NCBI RefSeq assembly: GCF_000959445.1
Contig: NZ_CP009631.1
Span: 1 to 64,000, forward strand
Length of the DNA: 64,000 nt
Direction: 5' to 3'
Source: Burkholderia vietnamiensis LMG 10929
Lineage (GTDB): Bacteria > Pseudomonadota > Gammaproteobacteria > Burkholderiales > Burkholderiaceae
Below the pieces are notes generated by a model, which ran no database searches, was not told the DNA's origin, and worked only from the letters and a program-made list of their open reading frames with translations. Made by a program: the position numbers and the translations under genes. Below, in pieces: positions 57,111-64,000 of the stretch (the first letter of the stretch is position 1; each line of letters opens with the position of its first letter).

Positions 57111-57148
57111 TTACGAATAGTAAAACCAATTACGTATAGTGAAATCAA
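57111..57148. promoter_or_regulatory. two adjoining 19-bp direct repeats, candidate regulator sites
   Basis: TTACGAATAGTAAAACCAA (57111-57129) and TTACGTATAGTGAAATCAA (57130-57148) match at 16 of 19 positions with no gap. The pair lies about 240 bases before the hydroxylase start. Head-to-tail sites of this kind are bound by activators of aromatic operons, such as AraC/XylS-type proteins. The regulator is unknown. Confidence 0.6.
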
Positions 57149-57240
57149 CGTTAACCCTAGCGATGGGTTCGGCAACGGGATAACCATATGAGAGAAACGC
57201 CGAGCCGAGCCCGACGGGCGCTGCTAATATCGAGATACGA

Positions 57241-57267
57241 GGCGGCCCTTTCGGCCGCCGTTTTCTT
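57241..57267 (+). terminator. terminator-like hairpin at the EAL gene start
   Basis: The stem GGCGGCC / GGCCGCC with a five-base loop (57241-57259) is followed by GTTTTCTT and lies only 17 bases before the EAL ATG. It looks like an intrinsic terminator or attenuator in the leader. No Shine-Dalgarno sequence is visible between it and the ATG. Confidence 0.6.
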
Positions 57268-57276
57268 CCTACGCCG

Positions 57277-58080
57277 ATGATCCCGCCCAACATTCCCGAG
57301 CTGGTCGCCCGTGCCGGGCAACTGCCTTATCTGCGGGAACACCTCGCGCTTGCCGAAGGCGGCACCGCGTGCGCGAATCTGCCGGAGCGCACGCTCGCGA
57401 GCGCCTACGAGCCGATCTACGACGTGACGATGCCCGGCGCGCCGCAGTCGACGTCGTTCGCGGATGCCATCGAGCGCTACGGCGACGAGCTCGGCTTCCA
57501 GGCCGTCACGCTGGTCAGCGGCGCCGCGCACGACCCGGTCGACTCGGCCGTCGACGACCAGACGCTCGTCGCGATCGACCGGCTGTCGCGGGCGCTGCAC
57601 GCGATCAACTTCTTCGGTGCGCAGCGCCACGGGCTGCTGTTCCTGCGCGTGCACGAACGGCTGCTCAAGAGCGTGAAGTACGATCACGGCAAGCATTTCT
57701 CGTCGGTGCTGCAGCGGTTCGGCCTGCCGGCCGAGCGGATCGTGATCGAGTTGCCGGCGGCCGCGGTCGCGCACAAGACCTTCCTCGGCTACCTGACGCG
57801 CAGTTATCAGCATCACGGTTTCAAGGTCGCGGACAAGCTGCCCGACCCGGGCCGGATCCTCGCGGTCGAATCGGAGATGGCGCGGCCCGATTACATCAAG
57901 ATGGATGCGGGCATCGCGCTGCGCGACGGGATGGTGAAGGCGCTGGTCGCGTATGCGCAGCGCGTGCGGATTCCGCTGATATTCGATGGCGTGGTCGACG
58001 AGACGCAGTGCGAGCTGCTGCGTCAGCACGACGTGCGCTTCATGCAGGGGCCGGTGTTCGCGAAGGTCGTGACGGCCTGA
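57277..58080 (+). CDS. degenerate EAL-domain protein, probably not catalytic
   Basis: A 267-residue single-domain protein with the EAL TIM-barrel pattern. The first motif is AYEPIYD (residues 43-49) instead of EALLRW, the fourth-strand motif is IVIELP (155-160), YIKMD (207-211) keeps Lys and Asp, and QGPVF (257-261) keeps the final Gln. The DDFG metal motif is lost (ADKLPDPG, 186-193). Such proteins usually bind c-di-GMP or a protein partner rather than cleave c-di-GMP. No GGDEF, PAS or membrane part. The start matches the conserved beginning MIPPNIPELV. Confidence 0.85.
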   Translation: MIPPNIPELVARAGQLPYLREHLALAEGGTACANLPERTLASAYEPIYDVTMPGAPQSTSFADAIERYGDELGFQAVTLVSGAAHDPVDSAVDDQTLVAIDRLSRALHAINFFGAQRHGLLFLRVHERLLKSVKYDHGKHFSSVLQRFGLPAERIVIELPAAAVAHKTFLGYLTRSYQHHGFKVADKLPDPGRILAVESEMARPDYIKMDAGIALRDGMVKALVAYAQRVRIPLIFDGVVDETQCELLRQHDVRFMQGPVFAKVVTA

Positions 58081-58739
58081 GGGGCGCTGCGCGTGTGGGT
58101 GCGGTCAGCGCTGTGCTGGGGGCTGGGGGTCTTGGGGCGGGTGGGACGTGCTGCCGTCGTGCCGCGTCGTATGCGTCCGTCGTCAAACGGCGGGCGGCAG
58201 GCGGTCGGTCGATGCAGGGCTAGCGGCTTGCGGCATCGCGCCGTGCTTATGCAGTCGGTGCGAGTGCGCTGGGTCGACGCCTAATCCGGCCCGCCGTCGT
58301 CGTATTTCGGCAGATCGTCGGCACAGTCGATTTCCGAGAAACGATCCGCGCACCGCACGCGCCATGTCGGCCAGCTCGCGCCGCGCTCATGCAGCCGAGT
58401 CGAACGCGCGTGCTGGCTCGCTGACGCACTCGTCGCCGGCATCGCGACGCCCATCCCGGTCCGCCGTCGCCGTATTTCGGCAGATCGTCGACGCACCAGT
58501 TGCCTGCGCAACGATCCACGTGTCGCGACGGCCGACTCTTGCCGCGTTCACGCCGCCTGATCGAACACGCGTGCTGGCGCGCTCGTCGCCGTCACCCCTA
58601 CGCCTAGTCCGACCGCCGTCGTCGTATTTCGGTAGTTGCCTGAGCAACGATCCACGTGCCGCGCCGGCCGACTCTCGCCGCGTTCGCGCAACCCGATCGA
58701 ACACGCGTGCTGGCGCGCTCGTCGCCGCCACCTCGACGC
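58081..58739. other. repeat-rich intergenic region
   Basis: About 660 bases between the EAL and GFA genes. 58081-58290 is G-rich with no recognisable element. 58290 onward is the tandem array described next. Open frames on the minus strand here read as copies of the GFA C-terminus followed by junk. Confidence 0.75.
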
Positions 58740-58815
58740 CTACTGCGGTCCGTCGTCGTCGTATTTCGGCAGATCCTCGGCACAGTCGATCCCCGGAAAA
58801 CGATCCGCATACCAC
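58290..58815. repeat. decaying tandem copies of the GFA gene 3' end
   Basis: The anchor CGTATTTCGG recurs at 58301, 58471, 58623 and, inside the gene, 58760 (spacings 170, 152 and 137). The distal copy at 58290-58365 still encodes on the minus strand ADRFSEIDCADDLPKYDDGG, close to the gene's own ADRFPGIDCAEDLPKYDDDG. A second shared block, with the core AACACGCGTGCTGGCGCGCTCGTCGCC, lies at about 58405, 58564 and 58700. Copies are mosaics, so repeated duplication and loss is likely. Confidence 0.85.
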
Positions 58816-59150
58816 ACGTGCCACACCGGACGCAGCCGCGCCGGCTCGTCGAGCGTCGCGTAGTTGATTTCGACGGTGGTCGGCGCGTCGCGCAGCCGAT
58901 ATTCGAGCTGCGCGCCGCAACGGCCGCAAAAGCGCCGCTCACCCCACGCGCTCGACGCATAGACCGTCGGCTCGCCCTGCAGATACTCGAACGCGCCGAT
59001 CGGCACCGATGCCGCTGCCACGACCGCCGCACCGGTCGTGCGCTGACAGAGCCGGCAATGGCAAAAGCCCGCGTCGGTCGGAATGCCGGCGATCCGGTAA
59101 CGGATCGCTCCGCATGCGCAACCGCCTTCCATCGTCTCGGGGACAGACAT
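58740..59150 (-). CDS. GFA-family (glutathione-dependent formaldehyde-activating-like) zinc protein
   Basis: A 136-residue CENP-V/GFA-fold protein. Zinc cysteines are in GGCACGAIRYRI, FCHCRLCQRTTG and RRFCGRCGAQL. The ending DRFPGIDCAEDLPKYDDDG is family-like. Formaldehyde-glutathione activity is doubtful for most members, so only the fold is claimed. The ATG at 59150 has GAGG at the right distance; an ATG five codons upstream is also in frame. The last 18 codons are part of a tandem repeat array. Confidence 0.88.
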   Translation of the reverse strand: MSVPETMEGGCACGAIRYRIAGIPTDAGFCHCRLCQRTTGAAVVAAASVPIGAFEYLQGEPTVYASSAWGERRFCGRCGAQLEYRLRDAPTTVEINYATLDEPARLRPVWHVWYADRFPGIDCAEDLPKYDDDGPQ

Positions 59151-59278
59151 CGCGAACCTCGTCATCGTCGGAAAGTCAGGGAACGATGATGAGCGTGGCG
59201 CCCGCGCGTTGCAACAGGCACGGCATCCGCGGCTGCGCCCGCGGCAACGCCGGCGACGCGCCCCAAGCGCCACCCATT

Positions 59279-60070
59279 TCAGACCGTCTGGCCGAGCCGC
59301 TGCGCGAGCGCCTTCAGTTTCGGCCCGACGTCGGTACGGAACGCCTGTTCGTCCATCGACGATGCCGGCCCGCTGCAGCTGAGGATCAGCCAGCGTCCGT
59401 CGCGCGGCTCGCGAAACGGCACGGCGGCCGCGTTCACGTCCGTGTGCCACGCGCGGAACGAATAACAGCAGCCGCCCGTCGAGAATTCGGCTACCGCCTG
59501 CTGCGCGGCCGCGACGAGCGCATCGGCGTCGGCGCCGCCGCCCGCCGCACGATGCAGGTCGGCATAGAGCGCGCGGCGCACGTCCTCCGGCTGCACGGCC
59601 AGATACGCACGCCCCATCGAACTCGTCAGCATCGACAGGCGCGAGCCGGGAGCGAGCCCGAGCGTCAGCGCCGTTTCGCTGCGGATCGTCTCCAGATAAA
59701 TCATATCGAGCCCGTCGCGGCAGCCGAGCGACACGGCCGCGCCGATCTCGCGCGCGAGCGCCTGCATGTGCGGCCGCGCAAGATCGAGCGTCCCCGACCC
59801 GGACAGCAGCGCGTAGCCGAGCGACAGCACCGCGGCATCCAGCGCGTATTTCCCGAGCGTCTCGTCGTAGCGCAGGTAGCCGAGCACGGTCAGCGTGTAA
59901 GCGAGCCGGTTCACGGTCGCCTTCGGCAGCCCGGTGCGCTCCGCGAAATCGCGATTGCCGAGCATCGTTTCGCCGGGCCGGAACGCGCGCAGCAGGTCGA
60001 GCCCGCGCGCAAGCGCAACGACGAACTTGCGTTCGTCGATCGCGGTTTCGTCGATGGTTGAAAGTGTCAT
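59279..60070 (-). CDS. IclR-family transcriptional regulator
   Basis: A 263-residue regulator. The N-terminal winged helix reads LARGLDLLRAFRPGETMLGNRDFAERTGLPKATVNRLAYTLTVLGYL. The effector domain contains IYLETIRSETALTLGLAPGSRLSMLTSSMGRAYLA and, near the end, VPFREPRDGRWLILSCSGPAS. It is divergent from gcdH with a palindrome between them, and probably controls gcdH and itself in response to a glutarate- or lysine-pathway intermediate. Confidence 0.92.
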   Translation of the reverse strand: MTLSTIDETAIDERKFVVALARGLDLLRAFRPGETMLGNRDFAERTGLPKATVNRLAYTLTVLGYLRYDETLGKYALDAAVLSLGYALLSGSGTLDLARPHMQALAREIGAAVSLGCRDGLDMIYLETIRSETALTLGLAPGSRLSMLTSSMGRAYLAVQPEDVRRALYADLHRAAGGGADADALVAAAQQAVAEFSTGGCCYSFRAWHTDVNAAAVPFREPRDGRWLILSCSGPASSMDEQAFRTDVGPKLKALAQRLGQTV

Positions 60071-60104
60071 CTGGTGCTACACTGGGTTCGTTTTGCAAAA
60101 CATT

Positions 60105-60121
60105 GTTCCGCACAGCGGAAC
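60105..60121. promoter_or_regulatory. candidate IclR operator between iclR-type gene and gcdH
   Basis: A perfect inverted repeat GTTCCGC-ACA-GCGGAAC, 34 bases before the regulator ATG on one side and 71 bases before gcdH on the other. The half-site spacing and TTCCGC core fit known IclR-family palindromes. Confidence 0.75.
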
Positions 60122-60192
60122 GCAAGTCAAGCAGACCATAGATATCGGAACAGGTAGCGAAGCGCCGCCGACGACCGACAGGAGATGACACG

Positions 60193-61380
60193 ATGAGCGT
60201 TGCAACTTTTCATTGGGACGATCCGCTGTTGCTCGACCAGCAACTGACCGAAGAGGAGCGGATGGTGCGCGATGCCGCGCGCGCGTACGCGCAGGACAAG
60301 CTCGCGCCGCGCGTCACGGAGGCGTTCCGCCACGAGCGCACCGACGCGGCGATATTCCGCGAAATGGGCGAACTGGGCCTGCTCGGCCCGACGATCCCTG
60401 ACGAATACGGCGGCCCCGGCCTCAACTACGTCAGCTACGGCCTGATCGCGCGCGAAGTCGAGCGCGTCGACTCCGGCTACCGGTCGATGATGTCCGTGCA
60501 GTCGTCGCTCGTGATGGTGCCGATCTTCGAATTCGGCTCGGACGCGCAGAAGCAGAAATATCTGCCGAAGCTCGCGACCGGCGAATGGATCGGCTGCTTC
60601 GGGCTGACCGAACCGAACCACGGCTCGGACCCGGGCAGCATGGTCACGCGCGCGAAGAAAGTGCCGGGCGGCTATTCGCTGTCCGGCTCGAAGATGTGGA
60701 TCACCAACTCGCCGATCGCCGACGTGTTCGTCGTGTGGGCGAAGCTCGAAGAAAACGGCGCGGACGCGATCCGCGGCTTCATCCTCGAGAAGGGCTGGAA
60801 GGGGCTGTCGGCGCCGGCCATCCACGGCAAGGTCGGGCTGCGCGCGTCGATCACCGGCGAGATCGTGCTCGACGAGGTGTTCGTGCCCGACGAAAACCTG
60901 ATGCCGAACGTGAGCGGCCTGCGCGGCCCGTTCACGTGCCTGAACTCGGCCCGCTACGGGATCGCGTGGGGCGCGCTGGGCGCGGCCGAATCGTGCTGGC
61001 ACACCGCGCGCCAGTACGTGCTCGACCGCAAGCAGTTCGGCCGGCCGCTCGCCGCGAACCAGCTGATCCAGAAAAAGCTCGCCGACATGCAGACCGAAAT
61101 CACGCTCGGCCTGCAAGGCGTGCTGCGGCTGGGCCGGATGAAGGACGAAGGCACGGCGGCCGTCGAGATCACGTCGATCATGAAGCGCAACTCGTGCGGC
61201 AAGGCGCTCGACATCGCGCGGCTCGCGCGCGACATGCTGGGCGGCAACGGCATCTCGGACGAATTCGGCGTCGCGCGCCACCTCGTGAACCTCGAAGTGG
61301 TCAATACGTACGAAGGAACGCACGACATCCATGCGCTGATCCTCGGCCGCGCACAGACGGGCATCCAGGCATTCTTCTGA
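60193..61380 (+). CDS. gcdH: glutaryl-CoA dehydrogenase
   Basis: FAD acyl-CoA dehydrogenase of 395 residues that oxidises and decarboxylates glutaryl-CoA to crotonyl-CoA in lysine and tryptophan breakdown. Seen are [48 protein letters not shown] and the catalytic Glu in [21 protein letters not shown]. The RYGIAWG and [12 protein letters not shown] segments are GCDH-specific compared with other acyl-CoA dehydrogenases. An AGGAG ribosome site precedes the ATG. Confidence 0.95.
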   Translation: MSVATFHWDDPLLLDQQLTEEERMVRDAARAYAQDKLAPRVTEAFRHERTDAAIFREMGELGLLGPTIPDEYGGPGLNYVSYGLIAREVERVDSGYRSMMSVQSSLVMVPIFEFGSDAQKQKYLPKLATGEWIGCFGLTEPNHGSDPGSMVTRAKKVPGGYSLSGSKMWITNSPIADVFVVWAKLEENGADAIRGFILEKGWKGLSAPAIHGKVGLRASITGEIVLDEVFVPDENLMPNVSGLRGPFTCLNSARYGIAWGALGAAESCWHTARQYVLDRKQFGRPLAANQLIQKKLADMQTEITLGLQGVLRLGRMKDEGTAAVEITSIMKRNSCGKALDIARLARDMLGGNGISDEFGVARHLVNLEVVNTYEGTHDIHALILGRAQTGIQAFF

Positions 61381-61434
61381 CCGTTTGCGCAGGCGACGCG
61401 GCGCCGGTCGCGCTGCGTCGTGCGCTGAAACGAC

Positions 61435-61472
61435 ACGGCCCGCCCGGCATCGCTGCCGGGCGGGCCGTTTTC
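61435..61472 (+). terminator. strong intrinsic terminator after gcdH
   Basis: A 15-bp perfect stem (61435-61449 and 61454-61468) with TCGC loop, followed by TTTTC. It is placed 55 bases after the gcdH stop and 36 bases from the convergent peroxiredoxin stop. Confidence 0.9.
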
Positions 61473-61504
61473 ATGGGCGCGCGGCGATCGCGCGCAGCCG
61501 CTGC

Positions 61505-62143
61505 TTACTTGTTCGGCTGCGGCGTCAGACGCAGATACGGACGCACCGCGTTGAAGCCCTTCGGGAAGCGCTTCTTCAACTCATCGGGATCCTGCAGCGA
61601 CGGTACGATCACGACGTCGTCGCCGTCCTTCCAGTTCCCCGGCGTCGCGACTTTGTAATTATCGGTCAGTTGCAGCGAATCGATCACGCGCAGCACTTCG
61701 TCGAAATTGCGGCCGGTGCTGGCCGGATAGGTGATGATGAGACGCACCTTCTTGTTCGGATCGATCACGAACAGCGAGCGCACCGTCAGCGTTTCGTTCG
61801 CGTTCGGGTGGATCATGTCGTACAGCTGCGAGACCTTGCGATCGGCGTCGGCGATGATCGGGAAGCCGACGACCGTCGACTGCGTTTCGTTGATGTCGTT
61901 GATCCAGCCCTTGTGCGATTCGACGCCATCGACCGACAGCGCGATCACCTTCACGTTGCGTTTGTCGAATTCGCCCTTCAGCTTCGCGGTGAGCCCGAGC
62001 TCCGTCGTGCATACCGGCGTGTAGTCGGCCGGATGGGAGAACAGGATGCCCCAGCTGTTGCCAAGCCACTCATGAAACTTGATCGTGCCCAGGCTCGATT
62101 CCTGCTCGAAATCCGGTGCGATGTCACCAAGACGCAGACCCAT
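61505..62143 (-). CDS. 1-Cys peroxiredoxin (Prx6/LsfA type)
   Basis: Peroxide-reducing enzyme of 212 residues. The peroxidatic Cys is in SHPADYTPVCTTELG near residue 46, and the conserved Arg in the SLFVIDPNKKVRLIITYPASTGRN region. No resolving Cys is visible, consistent with the 1-Cys class that uses glutathione or ascorbate. The C-terminal extension GNWKDGDDVVIVPSLQDPDELKKRFPKG is Prx6-specific. RBS GAGGAGGG before the ATG. Cytoplasmic oxidative stress defence. Confidence 0.94.
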   Translation of the reverse strand: MGLRLGDIAPDFEQESSLGTIKFHEWLGNSWGILFSHPADYTPVCTTELGLTAKLKGEFDKRNVKVIALSVDGVESHKGWINDINETQSTVVGFPIIADADRKVSQLYDMIHPNANETLTVRSLFVIDPNKKVRLIITYPASTGRNFDEVLRVIDSLQLTDNYKVATPGNWKDGDDVVIVPSLQDPDELKKRFPKGFNAVRPYLRLTPQPNK

Positions 62144-62460
62144 GATGTTCCCTCCTCGAACGATGCTGGTTGAAACCGCGCGCTGTCGGCGCGGGATAGT
62201 CACTCAGCTTACGGGAAGCAATGGGCCATGCGAACGATTATTACGTTTGATATTCATACTTTTTTGTCATTTTTGCCCAGGCGCAGAGCGCGGTGGACAG
62301 CGGCGAAAGGCACTTTTCACGCCGTCGGCGGCTCTGTTTTTGTTTACGTTTCGTTTACCATGCGGTCTTGCAATGTCGCCGTGCGTCTTCCCGGCTCGCC
62401 AGCAGGCAGGCGTTTCGCTACGATGTGAACCTGCAGCATGACAGCATGAAGGGAGTTGCA
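62144..62460. promoter_or_regulatory. divergent peroxiredoxin/ElaB-like intergenic region
   Basis: A 317-base region with a locally AT-rich part at 62225-62280 and T-rich runs near 62335-62365. Promoters for both divergent stress genes should lie here, but no clear -35/-10 pair or OxyR-type palindrome was identified. Confidence 0.4.
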
Positions 62461-62763
62461 ATGTCGGAAATCAACAAGGAGAAACTGATGTCGGATATCA
62501 AAACCGTTCTGGCGGACGCCGAGGACCTGCTGAAGCAGGCTGCGAGCAGCACGGGCGACCGGGCTACCGAGCTGCGCGAAAAGGCCATGTCGCGCCTGAA
62601 GCAGGCCAAGGAAAAGGCAACCGACGTCCAGGTCGTGGTGGTCGAGAAAGGCAAGAAGGCCGCGCGCGCAACCGACGACTACGTGCACGAGCATCCGTGG
62701 ACGTCGATCGGCGTCGCTGCCGGCGTCGGCGTGCTGATCGGCCTGCTGATCAACCGCAAGTAA
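62461..62763 (+). CDS. ElaB/YqjD/DUF883 family membrane-anchored ribosome-binding-like protein
   Basis: A 100-residue protein. A long charged helix (KLMSDIKTVLADAEDLLKQAASSTGDRATELREKAMSRLKQAKEKA) leads to a C-terminal membrane anchor with the signature DDYVHEHPWTSIGVAAGVGVLIGLLINR. In E. coli YqjD and ElaB bind ribosomes at the membrane in stationary phase. It is followed by YqjE-like and DUF3318 genes as in other betaproteobacteria. RBS AGGGAG. Confidence 0.93.
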   Translation: MSEINKEKLMSDIKTVLADAEDLLKQAASSTGDRATELREKAMSRLKQAKEKATDVQVVVVEKGKKAARATDDYVHEHPWTSIGVAAGVGVLIGLLINRK

Positions 62764-62887
62764 CGCGCGCTGCGCCGTTTCGCCCCGCGCGCCGCTCGCT
62801 GCGGCACGCGGGAGTCGCGGCAGGCCGGCGGCTCGCCGCCGGCCTGGCTTGACCTTGCTGCTCACTGCGCGTGCAAGCGCCTCATCC

Positions 62888-63277
62888 ATGACGACAGACA
62901 CCCACCCGCAGCCATCCGGCCCAGGGCCGCTGCGCCGCCTCGTCGGTTCCGCGATCGGCCTACTGCAAACGCGTCTCGAACTCGTTGGCATCGAACTGGC
63001 CGAGGAGAAGGAACGCCTGATGGGCGTGCTGTTTCTCGGCCTCGCCGCGATGATGCTCGCGACGATGGCGCTCATCAGTCTGACCGTCCTGATCGCGATC
63101 GCGTTCTGGGACACCTATCGCTGGCAGTCGCTCGCGGTGGTCACCGCGTTGTACGCGGTCGCCGGCATCGTGTGCGTGCTGAAGGCGCGCGCGGGCCTGC
63201 GCAACGCGCCGACCGTGTTCGAGGCGACGCTCGCCGAGCTCGAAAAGGACCGCGAGATGTTCCGCGGCAAGCCGTGA
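62888..63277 (+). CDS. YqjE-like / phage holin superfamily membrane protein
   Basis: A 129-residue protein with two membrane helices (VLFLGLAAMMLATMALISLTVLIAIAFW and SLAVVTALYAVAGIVCVL) joined by a short loop. The helix before them, LLQTRLELVGIELAEEKERL, is the YqjE family mark. No phage genes are nearby, so the holin name is only the fold family. Second gene of the yqjD-E-like unit. Confidence 0.9.
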   Translation: MTTDTHPQPSGPGPLRRLVGSAIGLLQTRLELVGIELAEEKERLMGVLFLGLAAMMLATMALISLTVLIAIAFWDTYRWQSLAVVTALYAVAGIVCVLKARAGLRNAPTVFEATLAELEKDREMFRGKP

Positions 63278-63320
63278 ACGCCGTCGCGTTCACCCGTTCC
63301 ACCCATTTCGCCGACGCGCC

Positions 63321-63764
63321 ATGAGCCAGAACGTCACGGGCCATTCGCCCAGTCACCATTCGTCGCGCTCGAACTGGAGCGCGTCGCAGCATCGCGCACT
63401 CCGCAAGGAGTTGCTGATCCTGCGATCCGAAGTCGAGCGGCTCGAGCTCGCCGAAGCCGCCGCCGACATGCGTCACGCCGTCACGCGCTTCAGCTGGCTG
63501 AAGGTGTTCATCCCCGGCCTGTCGACCTCGAAATTCGGTCAATCCGCGAAAAGCCTGAACGCGAGCATCGGCCAGATCGTGAACCAGTATCCGATGCTGA
63601 GCTCGCTTGCGTCGCTCGTGCTCGCGAAACCCGTTCGCTCGCTGTTGCGTGCAACCGGCGGGCCGGCGCTGAAGTGGGGAACGCTGGGCTTCGCCGCATG
63701 GGAGATCTACCAGATCTGGAAGCAATCGCGCGACGAGCGCGACAGCACCGCGAGCAACGACTGA
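63321..63764 (+). CDS. DUF3318 (YqjK-position) protein
   Basis: A 147-residue protein of unknown function, third in the unit, 43 bases after the YqjE-like gene. It has a basic Ser-rich start, a helix HRALRKELLILRSEVERLELAEAAADMRHAV and a weakly hydrophobic end (ALKWGTLGFAAWEIYQIWKQ). No strong transmembrane helix. Likely associated with the inner membrane together with its neighbours. Confidence 0.82.
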   Translation: MSQNVTGHSPSHHSSRSNWSASQHRALRKELLILRSEVERLELAEAAADMRHAVTRFSWLKVFIPGLSTSKFGQSAKSLNASIGQIVNQYPMLSSLASLVLAKPVRSLLRATGGPALKWGTLGFAAWEIYQIWKQSRDERDSTASND

Positions 63765-63788
63765 CGCTCCACGGGGCGCGCGCGATGC

Positions 63789-63820
63789 GGTTGAGCCGCG
63801 CGCGTCACGCGCGGGCTCAA
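63789..63820. terminator. imperfect hairpin between convergent genes
   Basis: TTGAGCC and GGCTCAA with GC-rich inner arms form an imperfect stem covering the stop of the prepilin-like gene. There is no T-run on either side, so intrinsic termination is uncertain. Confidence 0.35.
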
Positions 63821-64000
63821 TGCACGCCCCAGCACACGCGAGACGGTTCGTCCATCTGGCCGGTATCCGCCATTGCATTGCCCTTCGTCCCGTCCGAACG
63901 CAGCGTGAATGCACCGCATGGGTCGTCACGCATCGGCCCGGCGTCGAGCGGGCTGGCAACGAGTTCGTATGCCACCGGCGCATCGCCGTCGGCCGGTCGC
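63817..64000 (-). CDS. prepilin-like protein, C-terminus only (partial)
   Basis: The last 60 residues of a minus-strand gene that enters from beyond the window. The frame reads APVAYELVASPLDAGPMRDD, then PCGAFTLRSDGTKGNAM, and ends SRVCWGVH before a TGA. The paired cysteines (about 42 residues apart) and the CGAFTL...G..G pattern are those of the disulfide loop of type IVa pilins and pseudopilins. The N-terminal methylation motif lies outside the window, so the call is moderate. Confidence 0.65.
   Translation of the reverse strand, partial: RPADGDAPVAYELVASPLDAGPMRDDPCGAFTLRSDGTKGNAMADTGQMDEPSRVCWGVH

Larger units (their letters stand above)
56875..57276. promoter_or_regulatory. divergent region between the aromatic operon and the EAL gene
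   Basis: A 402-base region. From 57100 to 57170 it is AT-rich and contains paired direct repeats (next entry). Its end carries a terminator-like hairpin just before the EAL start. No gene was supportable. Confidence 0.6.

Noticed and set aside
58290..58815. CRISPR array
   Set aside because: The units are 137-170 bases, diverged and overlap a coding 3' end. There are no short identical repeats with unique spacers and no cas genes.
62888..63277. Prophage holin
   Set aside because: The holin-superfamily name is only the fold label of YqjE-like proteins. No phage gene, integrase or att site is nearby.

Overview
The window is about 68% GC, densely coded, and every recognisable gene has its closest feel in Burkholderia (Betaproteobacteria). 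The run yqgE-ruvX-pyrR-pyrB-dihydroorotase-like, the rubredoxin/thiD pair, a CIRCE-controlled groESL, a 3-hydroxybutyrate-oligomer hydrolase and the homogentisate cluster together suggest chromosome 1 of a Burkholderia cepacia-complex-like strain. The species call is inference from gene content and cannot be fixed without a search.

Layout. 1-2257 (minus): dTDP-rhamnose genes rfbB-rfbA-rfbC, the last cut by the window edge. 2591-4321: apaH converging on a PlsC-type acyltransferase. 4341-8302 (minus): pyrimidine operon yqgE-ruvX-pyrR-pyrB-inactive dihydroorotase homologue. 8485-11183: a probable remnant of a type IV pilus chemotaxis kinase, rubredoxin and thiD. 11332-13440 (minus): groES-groEL with a strong sigma70 promoter and a perfect CIRCE operator. 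13687-17015 (minus): six-gene ECF-sigma operon (secreted repeat protein, sigma, anti-sigma, cupredoxin, LolA-like, SRPBCC). 17308-19026: a 572-residue secreted low-complexity repeat protein. 19730-23881: YheO-type regulator, FrnE-type DsbA protein, DHA2 exporter, TauE permease. 24048-29090 (minus): S10 carboxypeptidase lipoprotein, PHB-oligomer hydrolase lipoprotein, BON protein. 29559-33181: TAXI binding protein with a membrane/cytoplasmic tail, DsbA-family isomerase, LysR regulator, NTF2-like protein. 33311-33950: FitAB/VapBC toxin-antitoxin. 34277-39007 (minus): xanthine dehydrogenase xdhA-xdhB and a shortened xdhC. 39378-50617: exporters, an AraC regulator, a class V aminotransferase, a LysR regulator, a D-2-hydroxyacid dehydrogenase and bluB. 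50918-56874 (minus): aromatic operon feeding homogentisate (flavin hydroxylase, DUF2783, aromatic-acid importer, hmgA, fahA). 57277-62143: degenerate EAL protein, GFA-family protein, IclR regulator with divergent gcdH, 1-Cys peroxiredoxin. 62461-64000: ElaB/YqjE/DUF3318 envelope stress trio and the end of a prepilin-like gene.

How parts work together. The pyr genes make UMP. The 50918-56874 operon is predicted to convert 3-hydroxyphenylacetate (or a related ring) through homogentisate to fumarate and acetoacetate. IclR probably controls gcdH through a palindrome between them. The xdh genes oxidise hypoxanthine and xanthine, but the insertion chaperone XdhC lacks its usual N-terminal domain.

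Most unusual: two intergenic arrays (47735-48070 and 58290-58815) are decaying tandem copies of the 3' end of the gene beside them (bluB and the GFA gene), including the stop-codon region. Two further intergenic stretches, both after MFS genes, hold 7-8 bp stuttered repeats, one next to a perfect 22-bp inverted repeat. No rRNA, tRNA, CRISPR, insertion sequence or prophage was found.
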